64,000 nucleotides of DNA from Bin5 sp965204705 (GCA_965204705.1 OZ242006.1:2418001-2482000), one strand, 5' to 3'. Positions 42,648 to 52,857 are shown, counted from the stretch's first letter. Numbers and translations: made by a program. The notes: generated by a model not told the origin, from the letters alone.

Positions 42648-44819
42648 TCACTCAGGAACGTTCTGCCGCAACTCGGTCAGCCACACGGCAGCGGATGAAT
42701 CACTGGGCGCGCGCCAGTCTCCGCGCGGGCTGAGCGACCCGCCGCTGCCCACTTTGGGTCCGTTGGGCACGGCCGTCCGCTTAAACTGGCTGATCTGGAA
42801 GAACCGGAAGAGAAATAGTTCCAACCACTTCCGTATTTCAGGCAGGTCGTACTCATTGCGCTTATGGTCCGGCAGGAACTCCGGCCACGGCCCCCGTCTG
42901 CGGTCCCCCCACGCTTGCAACGCCATGAATGCGACCTTGCTGGGCCGAAAGCCATAACGGGAAATGTAGTAGAGGAAAAAGTCCTGCAGCTCATACGGCC
43001 CAATCTTGGCTTCCGTGGATTGCGCCGGCCCGTCTCCAGTACCGTCTCCTGGCACCAGCTCCGGCGAAATCTCCGTGTCCAACACCGATTGGAGCACCCT
43101 GCTGGCGGCTTCGTCGAACTGCGACGTAGCAATTACCCAGCGAATCAAATGCTGTATGAGGGTCTTGGGGACGGAGGCGTTAACATTGTAGTGGCTCATC
43201 TGGTCGCCGACGCCGTAAGTGGCCCACCCCAACGCCAGTTCGCTCAGGTCGCCGGTCCCGAGGACGAGCGCGTCATTATAGTTGGCCAGTCGAAAGAGAT
43301 GGCTGGTGCGCTCGCCCGCTTGCACATTCTCAAAAGTAATGTCGTACTCCGGGTCCTCTTCCGCGAAGGGATGACCAATGTCCCGAAACATCTGCATCGC
43401 AGAGGGCCGAATGTCTAGCTCATGTCCGCTGACGCCGAATGCCTCCATGAGACGGTGCGCATTGGAGCGCGTGTTCGAGCTGGTTGCGAAGCCGGGCATC
43501 GTGTATGCGAGAATATTCTTGCGCGGCAGCTTGAGACGGTCCATAGTACGCGCCGCCACGATGAGCGCTTGCGTCGAATCCAAACCGCCTGAGATGCCGA
43601 CGACAATCTTCTCAATGCCGGTTGCTCTGAGACGCTGCATCAGGCCATGCACCTGAATGTTGTATGCCTCGTAAGCCTGTTCGTCGCGGCGCACAGCATC
43701 GCTCGGAACGAAGGGAAAGCGCTCGATATCGCGATGGAGAAGGTCAAGTCGCTGAGTGCCGGCATGCGCCCCGTTGCCGGAAGCTCCCTCATTCAGGCGC
43801 GGAGTCTGAAAATCGAAGCCTACCGTCCGAATCGCCTGTAGCTGAGTGCCGTGCAGCGCAGCGGCGTCATTGAAGCTGGTCTGCCTCATGCGGCTCTGCG
43901 CCAAGCGCTCGGTGTCGATATCGGCAACGATAATCTGCTGGTTATCGGCGAATCTCTCCGATTCGGCCAGCAGCTCACCGTCTTCGTAAATGAGCGCGTG
44001 GCCATCCCAAGCCAGATCGGTAGTCGATTCACCTGGCCCGGCCGCCGAGTAGAGATACGCGGCAATACACTTTCCCGACTGACTGGCGCACAGGTCCTTG
44101 CGATACAGAGACTTGCCAATCGTGATGTTGGAAGCAGACAGGTTGGCCAGAACTGTGGCCCCCGCCAGCGCCGCGTAGGAGCTCGGCGGAATCGGCGTCC
44201 ATACGTCCTCGCAGATCTCCACGTGCAGGATGAATTCGCCCACTGAACTGCCAGACGGCGCCTCGGAGTTACTGGAACGGCCATCCCGGTGATCAATCAT
44301 CTTTCTGTCACCAGTCAGCCCTGCCTTGAAAAGAAGATCGTTACCGAAAGGAACGGTTTCGCCCAGGAACTCAACCTCGCGGCCAACAGCATGGCGAGCC
44401 GCACTGAACTGGCGCGTTTCATAGAATTCGCGGTAGCTGGGCAGATAGGTCTTGGGCACTATCCCCAGCACTCGGCCGCGATAAACTACAACCGCGCAGT
44501 TGAACAGACGATTCTCGAAACGGAGTGGTGCGCCGACCAACAGCAGTGGCGTTAGTGACCTGCTTTCTTCAGCAATCTGGCTGATGCCGGCCAGAACCCC
44601 TTCCAGAAGGGCTTCCTGCTGCAACAGGTCGTCGATCGCGTAGGAGGAAATCCCCAATTCGGGGAATAGGGCAACCGCAGCCCCCACGTCCGATGCTTTG
44701 GAGGCCAGGGCCGAAGTGTGGGCCGCGTTATACGCCGGATCGGCCACCCTCACATGGGGCACACAGACGGCTACCCTCACGAAGCCATGACTATAGATCG
44801 AGTTGAAGTTTTCGGTCAT
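42648..44819 (-). CDS. nadE: Glutamine-dependent NAD+ synthetase
   Basis: A 723-residue two-domain enzyme that makes NAD from nicotinate adenine dinucleotide with glutamine as nitrogen source. The N-terminal nitrilase-like glutaminase shows its catalytic Glu (FPELGISSY), Lys (VPKTYLPSY) and Cys (EICEDVWTP). The C-terminal synthetase has the ATP pyrophosphatase loop GISGGLDSTQAL, then GTGDLSELALGW and FMALQAWGDRR. I chose the ATG at 44819, not 44861, because AGGGGGAAG lies directly before it. It is divergent from the oxidoreductase gene. Confidence 0.94.
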   Translation of the reverse strand: MTENFNSIYSHGFVRVAVCVPHVRVADPAYNAAHTSALASKASDVGAAVALFPELGISSYAIDDLLQQEALLEGVLAGISQIAEESRSLTPLLLVGAPLRFENRLFNCAVVVYRGRVLGIVPKTYLPSYREFYETRQFSAARHAVGREVEFLGETVPFGNDLLFKAGLTGDRKMIDHRDGRSSNSEAPSGSSVGEFILHVEICEDVWTPIPPSSYAALAGATVLANLSASNITIGKSLYRKDLCASQSGKCIAAYLYSAAGPGESTTDLAWDGHALIYEDGELLAESERFADNQQIIVADIDTERLAQSRMRQTSFNDAAALHGTQLQAIRTVGFDFQTPRLNEGASGNGAHAGTQRLDLLHRDIERFPFVPSDAVRRDEQAYEAYNIQVHGLMQRLRATGIEKIVVGISGGLDSTQALIVAARTMDRLKLPRKNILAYTMPGFATSSNTRSNAHRLMEAFGVSGHELDIRPSAMQMFRDIGHPFAEEDPEYDITFENVQAGERTSHLFRLANYNDALVLGTGDLSELALGWATYGVGDQMSHYNVNASVPKTLIQHLIRWVIATSQFDEAASRVLQSVLDTEISPELVPGDGTGDGPAQSTEAKIGPYELQDFFLYYISRYGFRPSKVAFMALQAWGDRRRGPWPEFLPDHKRNEYDLPEIRKWLELFLFRFFQISQFKRTAVPNGPKVGSGGSLSPRGDWRAPSDSSAAVWLTELRQNVPE

Positions 44820-44914
44820 CTTCCCCCTGGTGAATTCCCGATTTTGCAGTTGACGCAACAATAAACTGTCTGAACTGTATTATCCGGGATACTGAAAACC
44901 GTTGCAAAGCCCAA

Positions 44915-44944
44915 TTGACATGCTCCCCAAAAATTTGCGATAAT
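44915..44944 (+). promoter_or_regulatory. Candidate promoter for the Gfo/Idh/MocA gene
   Basis: TTGACA (44915-44920), an 18-bp spacer and GATAAT (44939-44944), six and five matches of six. It would give a leader of about 150 nt before the ATG at 45101. Confidence 0.5.
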
Positions 44945-45100
44945 TGCTAGACGGGCGGACTGCCAGAAGGCGCCACTTGGCGCAGCATCCCCTGCAATCA
45001 ACTCTATTCGCGCCGACGTCCAGATTTGGTCGTCCAAGTAAACCGCCACTACTTCCCAATGCCGTGTGCATCAGGCACTACTAAATTCTCAGACGCATAA

Positions 45101-46171
45101 ATGACCTGGAAAGTTGCTGGAATAAACTTCGACCATGCCCATATGGGCGACCTCCTGCGCCAGTGCCATGAACATCCTCACGTAGAGATCGCAGGGATCT
45201 GCCATACCGACACAGAGCGGATGGCGTCCGCAATCGTGAACTTTGCCATTCCGGAAGAGCAGGTCTTTATTGACTATCGGGACTGTCTGAAAAGGACGCA
45301 GCCGGACATTGTGATCTTATGCCCCTCAACCGCGAGCCATGCCGAATGGGTCCTCAAAGTGGCGCCGTACGGCGTACATGTCCTGCTGGAAAAGCCGTTC
45401 GCCGCCGACCTGGCCGCCGCCGACAAAATGATTGCGGCGATGTCAAAGTCAGAGAAACAGTTCATTATCAACTGGCCGCTGCGTTGGTACCCCTGCCACG
45501 TGACCGCCAAACGTCTGCTGGATGAGGGAACTATCGGCGATCTGACAGAAGTCCACTACTATGACGGCAACCGCGGCCCGCTCTTCCACGTTGCCGACAA
45601 GGAAGAGACCGACGAAGAGTATCGGCAGCGAAAAAACGAAAGCTGGTTCTATCAGAAGGCCGAGGGTGGCGGCTCACTCCTGGACTATCTCGGTTACGGG
45701 GTTACGCTTGGGACCTGGTTTCTGGACGGCCAAGCCCCGCTGGAGGTTACGACGGTAGTCGACGAACCGGTCGGTCTGGAAGTGGACGAACACAGCATTA
45801 CAATCTGCAAATACGCCTTCGGGCTATCCAAGTTCGAGACACGCTGGGGCACTTTCACGGACCCGTGGACTTTGCAGCCTCAGCCCAAATGCGGTTTCGT
45901 GCTGAAAGGCTCCGATGGGACGATAAGTAGCTACGACTATGAGGATACTGTACGGGTCCAGACCCCTGAGCGCTACGAAGGCTTTGACCATCCAGTTGAC
46001 CGACTATTGCCCCCGCAGGAGAATGTAATTCAGTACTTCATCCGCTGCCTGGAGACCGGGCAAGAGCCTGAAGGCCCACTCTCGCCCATAATTTGTAGAA
46101 TCGGCCAGCAGATCGTCGATTCGGCAATCCTCAGTGCGCGCGAGCGACGGACTGTCCCCCTTCTTGCCTAG
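45101..46171 (+). CDS. Gfo/Idh/MocA family oxidoreductase
   Basis: A 356-residue NAD(P)-dependent sugar or polyol oxidoreductase. The N-terminal Rossmann domain starts KVAGINFDHAHMGDL, with the conserved EKPFAADLAAAD step near residue 95 and the catalytic-region INWPLRWYPCH. The C-terminal beta-sheet domain includes GGSLLDYLGYG. The usual GxGxxG loop is altered (AGINFDHAH), as in a subgroup of this family. Substrate unknown. There is no clear Shine-Dalgarno. It is a single gene followed by a tRNA on the other strand. Confidence 0.88.
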   Translation: MTWKVAGINFDHAHMGDLLRQCHEHPHVEIAGICHTDTERMASAIVNFAIPEEQVFIDYRDCLKRTQPDIVILCPSTASHAEWVLKVAPYGVHVLLEKPFAADLAAADKMIAAMSKSEKQFIINWPLRWYPCHVTAKRLLDEGTIGDLTEVHYYDGNRGPLFHVADKEETDEEYRQRKNESWFYQKAEGGGSLLDYLGYGVTLGTWFLDGQAPLEVTTVVDEPVGLEVDEHSITICKYAFGLSKFETRWGTFTDPWTLQPQPKCGFVLKGSDGTISSYDYEDTVRVQTPERYEGFDHPVDRLLPPQENVIQYFIRCLETGQEPEGPLSPIICRIGQQIVDSAILSARERRTVPLLA

Positions 46172-46273
46172 CCTGAACCTGAAAAAGAAGGACGCCGGCC
46201 TTTACGACCGACGCTCTCATATTCACTATTTCTTCGCAGATTCCGAAGGTTCTAATATTTCCGACTCTTTGTG

Positions 46274-46347
46274 TGGGCGGTGACGGACTCGAACCGCCGG
46301 CCTATTCCTTGTAAGGGAATCGCTCTAACCAGCTGAGCTAACCGCCC
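46274..46347 (-). tRNA. tRNA-Val (anticodon TAC)
   Basis: On the minus strand a 74-nt cloverleaf: acceptor GGGCGGT/ACCGCCC, D arm TAGCTCAGCTGGTTAGAGC, anticodon stem ATTCC/GGAAT with loop CTTACAA, and T arm GGTTCGAGTCC. The discriminator is A, and CCA is not encoded. All arms pair well. Confidence 0.96.
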
Positions 46348-46359
46348 AATTGAACTCAT

Positions 46360-46389
46360 AGTATACATCACCATTTGGAGGACTGTGAA
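46360..46389 (-). promoter_or_regulatory. Candidate promoter for tRNA-Val
   Basis: On the minus strand TTCACA (46389-46384), an 18-bp spacer and TATACT (46365-46360), each five of six matches, ending 12 bp before the tRNA 5' end. It overlaps the ribosome site of the divergent SDR gene. Confidence 0.5.
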
Positions 46390-47220
46390 ATGTACAACCT
46401 GTCGGGAAAGATTGTGTTTGTCACCGGCGCCGGGGGTGAATACGGCATCGGCCGGGGGATCGCGCTACGGCTGGCGGAGGACGGCGCGGATGTAGTTGTG
46501 ACAGATCTTGTCGAGAAACCGTATCCTGACGCCGAGTGGGGAGGCCTGCCGGCGCTTAAGGCGGAAATAGAGGGACTTGGACGCCGTTCGCTGGCACTTA
46601 CATGCGATGTGACCGATTCAGCTTCCGTCGGGGCGGCCATGCAGAAGGCGGTGGAGGCATTCGGACGAATCGACATCCTGGTCAACAACGCAGGCGCCCG
46701 CGGCGGAAGAGATCGCGTGCCGGTCGTCGACCTGGAGGAGGACGAGTGGGACCGTGTCATGTCCGTCAATCTTAAGGGAACATTCGTATGCAGCCGTGCA
46801 GCGGCGCGGCACATGGTGGAACGCGGCGGCGGCGGCCGAATTATCAGTGTCTCCTCAGTCTTAGGGCTGCGTGGGATCGCTCGATTCGCCGCCTACTGCT
46901 CATCCAAATTCGGAATCGTCGGCTTAACACAGTCGCTTGCCCAGGAGCTGGCCGAATACGGGGTCACCGTCAATGCCATCTGCCCTAGCTTGACCCCCAC
47001 AGAGCGGGTCGGCCACATGACGAACCTGTTCGACAACCCTTCGTTGCAAGTGAAAGAGGCGACAGACGCCCTACTCTCCGGGGCAGCGGGAAGTACCCCA
47101 CTCGGGCGTCTCGCCCAGACCAACGACCTTGCCCACGCCGTCTCCTTCCTTGCTTCGGATGGAGCAGACTTCCTTACGGGGCTCTCGCTTCCCGTCACAG
47201 GAGGTTCATTCATGCGGTAG
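46390..47220 (+). CDS. Short-chain dehydrogenase/reductase
   Basis: A 276-residue SDR. The cofactor loop is TGAGGEYGIGRG (about residues 12-23), longer than the classical TGxxxGIG. The NNAGARGG strand, the catalytic Ser in ISVSSVLG and the Tyr-Cys-Ser-Ser-Lys catalytic pair (AAYCSSKFG) are present. The C-terminal TGLSLPVTGGSFMR is typical of this family. Substrate unknown. I preferred the ATG at 46390 over an upstream TTG because GGAGG lies 8 nt before it. Confidence 0.92.
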   Translation: MYNLSGKIVFVTGAGGEYGIGRGIALRLAEDGADVVVTDLVEKPYPDAEWGGLPALKAEIEGLGRRSLALTCDVTDSASVGAAMQKAVEAFGRIDILVNNAGARGGRDRVPVVDLEEDEWDRVMSVNLKGTFVCSRAAARHMVERGGGGRIISVSSVLGLRGIARFAAYCSSKFGIVGLTQSLAQELAEYGVTVNAICPSLTPTERVGHMTNLFDNPSLQVKEATDALLSGAAGSTPLGRLAQTNDLAHAVSFLASDGADFLTGLSLPVTGGSFMR

Positions 47221-47464
47221 GAAGCTGTACTGCGGGGACAAAAACGAACTACACAGTCAACTTCAATCGAAGGGACTGGCAATTAGTCTTCAATCTATAT
47301 TTCAGGAAAGCCGGCACGAACTCTAATTCCGCCAGGCATGTGGCCGATATGCGTGGCTCAGCACTTGGGACTTCGGGCAGCTTAGGCAGACAGGGCTTCC
47401 ATCTCTTCATTTCTGATAATGAGCCGGGTCCCCGTAGTATCTCGCTGGCGTAGCAAACTAGCTC

Positions 47465-48301
47465 TCATTTCAGAATGCGCTGATCGCTAAGATCTTTGCC
47501 GCCGATAGTCTTGGTCACCACCGCGCCGCGATACGCCAATATCTCCAGCTCTCCAAGACAATTTACGATATTGTACTGCGTCGGCATGTCCTCCCACCTG
47601 GCTCGATGCCATTGAACAGATCCCTCGCCGCGCCACATTCCCAGCACGCGACGGTTGGGAGTATGCGCCGGGGTCAGGACAGCGTATTCGGCGTCGGCTG
47701 TGCCCCATTCCCCCGTGCGGGGCATGTATTTGTAGTGGAGAGTTCCGTCGCCACCTGAATTTGCACCATGAGCCTTGATTTCCTGTTCCGACAGTTCTGT
47801 CATGCCATGCAGGTTCAGGTCTAGGAAGCGGAAACCGAGCCAGCTGCCGACACAGTGTGAGGCGCCGTTGTAAATAACAGGCTCAGGCAGCTCGCAGTAG
47901 ATCTTGGAATAGCCCAGCTCCTCGCGGCCGGTCAGAATGGGATCTGTAAGGTTTTCCCACAACACAAGCAGCAGACTTCCGGTCGCGTTGTCCACCTTGC
48001 CGGAATAGGAGACCGGCAACGAAGCACCAAGTGTGTTGTAGCCCCGTCCCGCCAGCCAGTCGATCTCCTTCATATAGGTTGCACTGATCGTCACAATGGG
48101 CTCACCATTCAGCGTGAAGCCGGGCGGAAGTACTGCTTCTGCGGCCGCAACGTGCGTCAGATAACTAACCGAGTAGGACATGCTCTTAGGGCTGTCTATA
48201 CAGTCAAATCCGCGTCCGTCCGGCCCACGACGTGGACCTGTCCTTGGGCCAAAGTGGGTGGGCATTCGATACATGCCGCTGCGTTGAAAGGAGTAAGGCA
48301 T
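47465..48301 (-). CDS. Acetoacetate decarboxylase family protein
   Basis: A 278-residue protein matching the acetoacetate decarboxylase fold: PPGFTL, ATYMKEIDWLAGRGYNTLG, VSYSGK and ENLTDPILTGREELGYSKIYCELP. The ELGYSKIYCEL stretch aligns with the region that carries the Schiff-base Lys in the classical enzyme, so Lys may be catalytic here. Related proteins also act as aldolase-dehydratases on other keto acids, so the substrate is uncertain. AGGAG precedes the ATG. It lies in a long minus-strand run, 108 nt after ftsK. Confidence 0.82.
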   Translation of the reverse strand: MPYSFQRSGMYRMPTHFGPRTGPRRGPDGRGFDCIDSPKSMSYSVSYLTHVAAAEAVLPPGFTLNGEPIVTISATYMKEIDWLAGRGYNTLGASLPVSYSGKVDNATGSLLLVLWENLTDPILTGREELGYSKIYCELPEPVIYNGASHCVGSWLGFRFLDLNLHGMTELSEQEIKAHGANSGGDGTLHYKYMPRTGEWGTADAEYAVLTPAHTPNRRVLGMWRGEGSVQWHRARWEDMPTQYNIVNCLGELEILAYRGAVVTKTIGGKDLSDQRILK

Positions 48302-48409
48302 CTCTTGCGCTCCTGATAAAAGTGTGGGAATATCTGCTGAATCTGGAATCTGCGGTTACTTCGGGGGCCCGGCTGGTAATCCGGACAGCGGTCCGAACCC
48401 TCCCTCGAA

Positions 48410-50713
48410 TCAAGCCTCTTCAAGCGCCCCGTCTTCCTCTCCGGACTTGGATCTCCCCTTGACGATTACTCTCCGTGTCTGGCCGCCTCCTGCCTCTGCG
48501 CTGACCAGTCCTCTCGACTCGAGCAAACTGACAAGCCGGGCCGCCCGAGGATAACCGATCTTCAACTCTCGCTGCACAAAACTGGCGCTGATGGTTTTCT
48601 CCCCACGAATGGCGTCGATGGCATCTTCCAGGAGTTCCTCTTCATCATCCAAACGGTCCAGCAGGCCGATCCAAGGGGCAACCTTTGCGGCAGGACCGCT
48701 GGGATTCTCAATGAGGTCGCGTTCCCGCCACCAGTCGACCATTCGCTTGATTTCTGAGTCGTTGACATAACTGCCCTGCACACGTTCGACCTTGGCCTTG
48801 TCCGGACGCATGAACAGCATGTCTCCCTGTCCGAGCAGCTTCTCGGCCCCGGGCGAATCCATGATGACCCGGCTATCAACCTGGCTCGTGACAGCGAAGG
48901 CGATGCGCGAGGGAAAGTTGGCTTTGATCAGGCCCGTTACAACGTCTGTGCTCGGCCGCTGTGTCGCGAGGACAAGATGGATGCCGGTGGCACGCGCCAT
49001 CTGGGCAAGGCGGACGAGCTGCTTTTCGATCTCCTCGGGCGCGGTCATCATCAGGTCCGCCAGTTCGTCGACAATTAGGACAACGTGGGGCAACGGTTCC
49101 AAACTTTTCCTTCTGCGGGCGAGACGGTTGTAGGATTCAATGTCCCGCACCCTGTTTTCCCTGAACAGGACGTAGCGATCATCCATTTGTAAGAGAAGCC
49201 AGGTCAATGCGCCGTGAACGTCCTCCAGGTCAGTAATCACCTTTCCAATCATGTGCGGTATGTGGTTGTAGCCAGGCAGCTCCACCAGCTTGGGGTCGAC
49301 CATGATGAATCGAAGCGTCTCGGGTCCGTGGTACATCAGCAAACTGACAATCACTCCGTTGATGCACGCCGATTTTCCCGATCCTGTCGCGCCGGCAATC
49401 AGCAAATGCGGGGCGCGCGCAAGGTCAGTGACGACTGGCGTCCCGGATGTGTCTCTACCCAGGGCCAGGGGCAGCTTTCCACCCTGGCTTGCCATCTGCT
49501 TGCTCTGAACAACGCCCTTTAATCCCACCATCGTCTTTTCGGGGTTTGGCACTTCGATGCCGACATAGGGCTGGCCTGGAACGGGAGCTTCAATACGGAT
49601 AGCAGAGGCTGCGAGGGCCAGCGCCAAATCGTCGGCCACGGCGGCGATGCGATTGACCCTCACTTTGCGCCTCTGGCCGCCGCGCTCCACATAAAGGGGC
49701 TGTACACCGAACTGGGTAACCGTCGGCCCTGTCTCGATATTGGCAATCTCCACCGGGATGTCGAAATCCGACAAGGTCTCCTGAATGGTCTCGGCCATGC
49801 CCTCAATGTCCCAGGCAAGCTGGCCCGCATCGTCATCCAGCAACTCGGCAGCGGGCAACTCTCCTTCTTTTCGCAGTGGCTTCAGCCGGCGCCCGTTCGA
49901 ACCCCCGGATTTGGGTTTGCGCTTGGTAGCCACCGATTCAGATACAGGCAGGTCTGCCTGAATGGGACGGACCGGTTCGGTTGCTTCAGTCAACTCCGGC
50001 TGGCGCAGGTCAGGGAATACTTCGTCCACAGAGGCGCCGACCTTCACAGTCCCGGCGATCTCCTGCTCAAGCAAAGAGTTTGCCGACTCTTCATCTTCGT
50101 CCTGCAGATATTCACCTGGGAAGGGGTCGGGAGCCTCGGTGTTGTCGAACTCAGGTTCGGCCAACTCCCGGCGCAACTGGCCAATGAAACCGAACAGATA
50201 AATGAGCGGGGTATGGCGAAATAGCAGGTAGATACTTAAGACTGCAAGCAGAACGGCTGCAAAGGCTGCAGGCAACTGTCCGAGCAGGCTGATCAGCGCG
50301 TTCCCCGTCACCCATCCGATCAAGCCTGCGCCCTGTCCTGAGGCAGGAAACGACCAATCGGCCACCCGGTAGGCGCTAATGTGTTCCAACGACGCCAGTG
50401 ACAGCAACAAGAGTTCCGCCCCGACAAGCGCCTCCGGATGCCAGTAGCCGGCCCTTCTCCCCAGCAACATCACGGCTCCCGTTATCAGTAGGCTGAACAC
50501 CAGTGGCCAGGCCATCCTGCCCGCCAACCAGAGAGTCCAGGACTCTTGCTCGTATACGGAAAGAGTGAAGCCAAGGTACGAGCCGAAGAGAAACACTGCA
50601 AACCCCAATGCCTCCCTGGAATGCCTTGCGAGCAGTTTCTGCGCGCTCGCCTGCATTCCGGCTCCGGGGCCGGTCTTCTGATATTTTCGCCGCTTACGCC
50701 GCTCGGCAGCCAT
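48410..50713 (-). CDS. ftsK: DNA translocase FtsK/SpoIIIE family
   Basis: A 767-residue membrane-anchored DNA pump that clears chromosome ends from the division septum. The N terminus has a basic cap and four or five membrane helices (about residues 36-190). An acidic linker leads to the motor, with Walker A GATGSGKSACINGV, Walker B VLIVDELADLMM, and ATQRPSTDVVTGLIKANFPSRIAF. A C-terminal winged-helix gamma domain (ISASFVQRELKIGYPRAARL) would read polar DNA signals. The start has GAGGT upstream. The neighbour upstream is the 7TM/GAF/HTH gene. Confidence 0.95.
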   Translation of the reverse strand: MAAERRKRRKYQKTGPGAGMQASAQKLLARHSREALGFAVFLFGSYLGFTLSVYEQESWTLWLAGRMAWPLVFSLLITGAVMLLGRRAGYWHPEALVGAELLLLSLASLEHISAYRVADWSFPASGQGAGLIGWVTGNALISLLGQLPAAFAAVLLAVLSIYLLFRHTPLIYLFGFIGQLRRELAEPEFDNTEAPDPFPGEYLQDEDEESANSLLEQEIAGTVKVGASVDEVFPDLRQPELTEATEPVRPIQADLPVSESVATKRKPKSGGSNGRRLKPLRKEGELPAAELLDDDAGQLAWDIEGMAETIQETLSDFDIPVEIANIETGPTVTQFGVQPLYVERGGQRRKVRVNRIAAVADDLALALAASAIRIEAPVPGQPYVGIEVPNPEKTMVGLKGVVQSKQMASQGGKLPLALGRDTSGTPVVTDLARAPHLLIAGATGSGKSACINGVIVSLLMYHGPETLRFIMVDPKLVELPGYNHIPHMIGKVITDLEDVHGALTWLLLQMDDRYVLFRENRVRDIESYNRLARRRKSLEPLPHVVLIVDELADLMMTAPEEIEKQLVRLAQMARATGIHLVLATQRPSTDVVTGLIKANFPSRIAFAVTSQVDSRVIMDSPGAEKLLGQGDMLFMRPDKAKVERVQGSYVNDSEIKRMVDWWRERDLIENPSGPAAKVAPWIGLLDRLDDEEELLEDAIDAIRGEKTISASFVQRELKIGYPRAARLVSLLESRGLVSAEAGGGQTRRVIVKGRSKSGEEDGALEEA

Positions 50714-50775
50714 ACGACACTACCTCGCAAGCTCCGGCAGCGGAAAAGAAAGACGCCACCAGAAAGCCTTCAGTT

Positions 50776-52857
50776 TCAACTTGCTCCCTCGACAATCTCC
50801 GCATCTTCTTCTTCCTGCAACTTGAGAAGTGCGTCCCAGTCGCCCTGCTCCATCTCCGTCAACACCTGCGCAACTTGGCCGATGGCGACCCGTTGCTTCC
50901 GATACAGGTCGCTCTCGCTGATGGCCAGGCGGCTGGCGATATCGCGAATCCTGCGCCCCTGAATGAAGCGCATTTCCAGGATATTGTAGAGCAGCCATTC
51001 CGGTGTGCTCAGGTCCTGCTTACCGCCCGGGCGCAGGTTTTGAATGGCGCGACCCAGAACCAGTCTCAATGCCTTGCCGGGGTTGCCGTCCGCCTCTTCG
51101 ACCACCCGGTCCACTACCCGCAACTGCATCAGTGGGCTGCGAGTCAGCTTTGGGCCGCCCCAATAGTGACTGAGAGCATCCTTTACCCAACTCTCGAATT
51201 CAGGATTGTGAATAGGGCTCGGCTCAAGCAGTTCGGCCGGGGGAACCTCCGTATTCTCCGAAACATACGGCACGATCCCCCGGATCTGCTGGATTCGGTC
51301 GATGCCCGGTATAATGCGTCTCAGGACCACCATGACCTGCATCTGCATCTTGCGATCCAGCAATGCCTTGGCTACACTGTCAATCTGCTGCGCCAGCAGC
51401 GCACGCTCCTCCACGCTGAAATGTGGAGAATCGCTGCGGGCGCGCACACCCAACATACCCAGCACGATCTCTCCTTTGCTTTCTCCTGCAGGTTCCAGAA
51501 CAGGCCAGAGCCAATACCCGCCGAATTCAGCCGGCTCCGGCGCCAACTGCCGGGGCGACTTTCGGCCATTTTCCGAAAGCATCGCCCCGCCTTCCACAAC
51601 CCGTGCCTTCTGCGACAGGTTTGCTGAGCCGTTCTTGCGGGCATGGCTCAGCGCCTCGCTCATGGCATCACTCCAATCCTTGTCATCCAGGATCTCCTGC
51701 CGCGTTCCCTCCGGTCCGACCATCGCTTCAAGGATCAGGTCGGTGCCGATGGCCGCAGCCACGAAGCCTGAAGGGACGCGCAGCAATTCGCACAGTACCG
51801 TTAGGTGATTCTCGAGAAACTGGCGCAGATCGGTTGTAGTCAGGAGGCGTCTGTCCAGTTCGCGCAACCAGGCTATCTCTTGCCGGTCTTCACCGTAGAC
51901 CAGCCGGTCGGTCAGCTCTCTGGAGACGCTCAGTATCACCTGCGCGGCCACTATCACACCCGTGATGACGCTGAAAAGCACGATGTTGCGTGGCAAGCCA
52001 AGTATGATCTCTACAGTAGGAATCGTTTGGACGGCCAAAATGACAATTATGGCTACAACCGGCCCGCGGGCGAAGTAGCGAATCAACCTGTAACGGACCA
52101 CCCTGTCCGGTGTGTAGACGCCGAAAAAGGCCACAGTATAGCTCAGACCGATTAACATTACGCCTATGGCTGAGTTTCCCACAATGGCCAGACTAAGTAT
52201 CCACTCCGGCGACTGAAGGCCGACAGAAGACTTGCCTAACGCTATCAGATACGGGAAGGTGCCTATGCCGGGAGCTGCCGAAGCCAGCAGAAGGTAGGTC
52301 ATCCGCTTGCGGCTTTCAGCTGTCAGGCAGCGCTGCCGCGCCTTCCAGATGTTCAAGTGGGAAAGGATCACGACGCCGGCAAAGAATGCGGCAAAGGGCC
52401 AGAACAGGATGCCAGGATGCAGATAGCTCAGGAGCGGGTCAAACTCTACGATGTCTACCAACCAGCTGGAGAAAAAGGCAAGGAGGGCGCTAACCACTGA
52501 AAGAACACCAACTGCGAAACTAATAAATCTGCGTCGATCGGTGTGGTAATTCGTTGTACGCAGTACCGCATAGGAGAAAGCGAAGTATGCGCCGGGCAAG
52601 AGCGCGATTCCCAACCATTCGAACCGCAGCCATTTAGACGCCGAGTCGGCGCTGACGACCTGTGTCAAGGCGACTTCAGAAGCATAAGTCACCATTACAA
52701 GGCCGAGGAGAAAGGCGAAACGACGCGCCACCGGATGGCGAAAATTGTAGGTTAAGGTGTATGCCAGGAGCGAAAAGGCAAGGATTACAACTACCGACGA
52801 GACCAGGGTGTTCAAGAAGCCCAAGGCATTGGCAAGCGTCAACGTTAGTTCGTTCAT
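50776..52857 (-). CDS. Membrane sensor-regulator with about eight TM segments, GAF-like domain and C-terminal HTH
   Basis: A 693-residue protein. Residues 1-315 hold about eight hydrophobic segments in the layout of histidine-kinase 7TM input domains. A GAF-like region (about 335-510) follows: RRLLTTTDLRQFLENHLTVLCELL, then PSGFVAAAIG. A helical segment leads to a C-terminal helix-turn-helix (RRIRDIASRLAISESDLYRKQRVAIGQVA). No kinase, phosphatase or cyclase motif is visible, so it may sense at the membrane and bind DNA directly. I used the ATG at 52857; a TTG at 52881 is possible. No strong ribosome site is seen. It is 62 nt upstream of ftsK. Confidence 0.72.
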   Translation of the reverse strand: MNELTLTLANALGFLNTLVSSVVVILAFSLLAYTLTYNFRHPVARRFAFLLGLVMVTYASEVALTQVVSADSASKWLRFEWLGIALLPGAYFAFSYAVLRTTNYHTDRRRFISFAVGVLSVVSALLAFFSSWLVDIVEFDPLLSYLHPGILFWPFAAFFAGVVILSHLNIWKARQRCLTAESRKRMTYLLLASAAPGIGTFPYLIALGKSSVGLQSPEWILSLAIVGNSAIGVMLIGLSYTVAFFGVYTPDRVVRYRLIRYFARGPVVAIIVILAVQTIPTVEIILGLPRNIVLFSVITGVIVAAQVILSVSRELTDRLVYGEDRQEIAWLRELDRRLLTTTDLRQFLENHLTVLCELLRVPSGFVAAAIGTDLILEAMVGPEGTRQEILDDKDWSDAMSEALSHARKNGSANLSQKARVVEGGAMLSENGRKSPRQLAPEPAEFGGYWLWPVLEPAGESKGEIVLGMLGVRARSDSPHFSVEERALLAQQIDSVAKALLDRKMQMQVMVVLRRIIPGIDRIQQIRGIVPYVSENTEVPPAELLEPSPIHNPEFESWVKDALSHYWGGPKLTRSPLMQLRVVDRVVEEADGNPGKALRLVLGRAIQNLRPGGKQDLSTPEWLLYNILEMRFIQGRRIRDIASRLAISESDLYRKQRVAIGQVAQVLTEMEQGDWDALLKLQEEEDAEIVEGAS

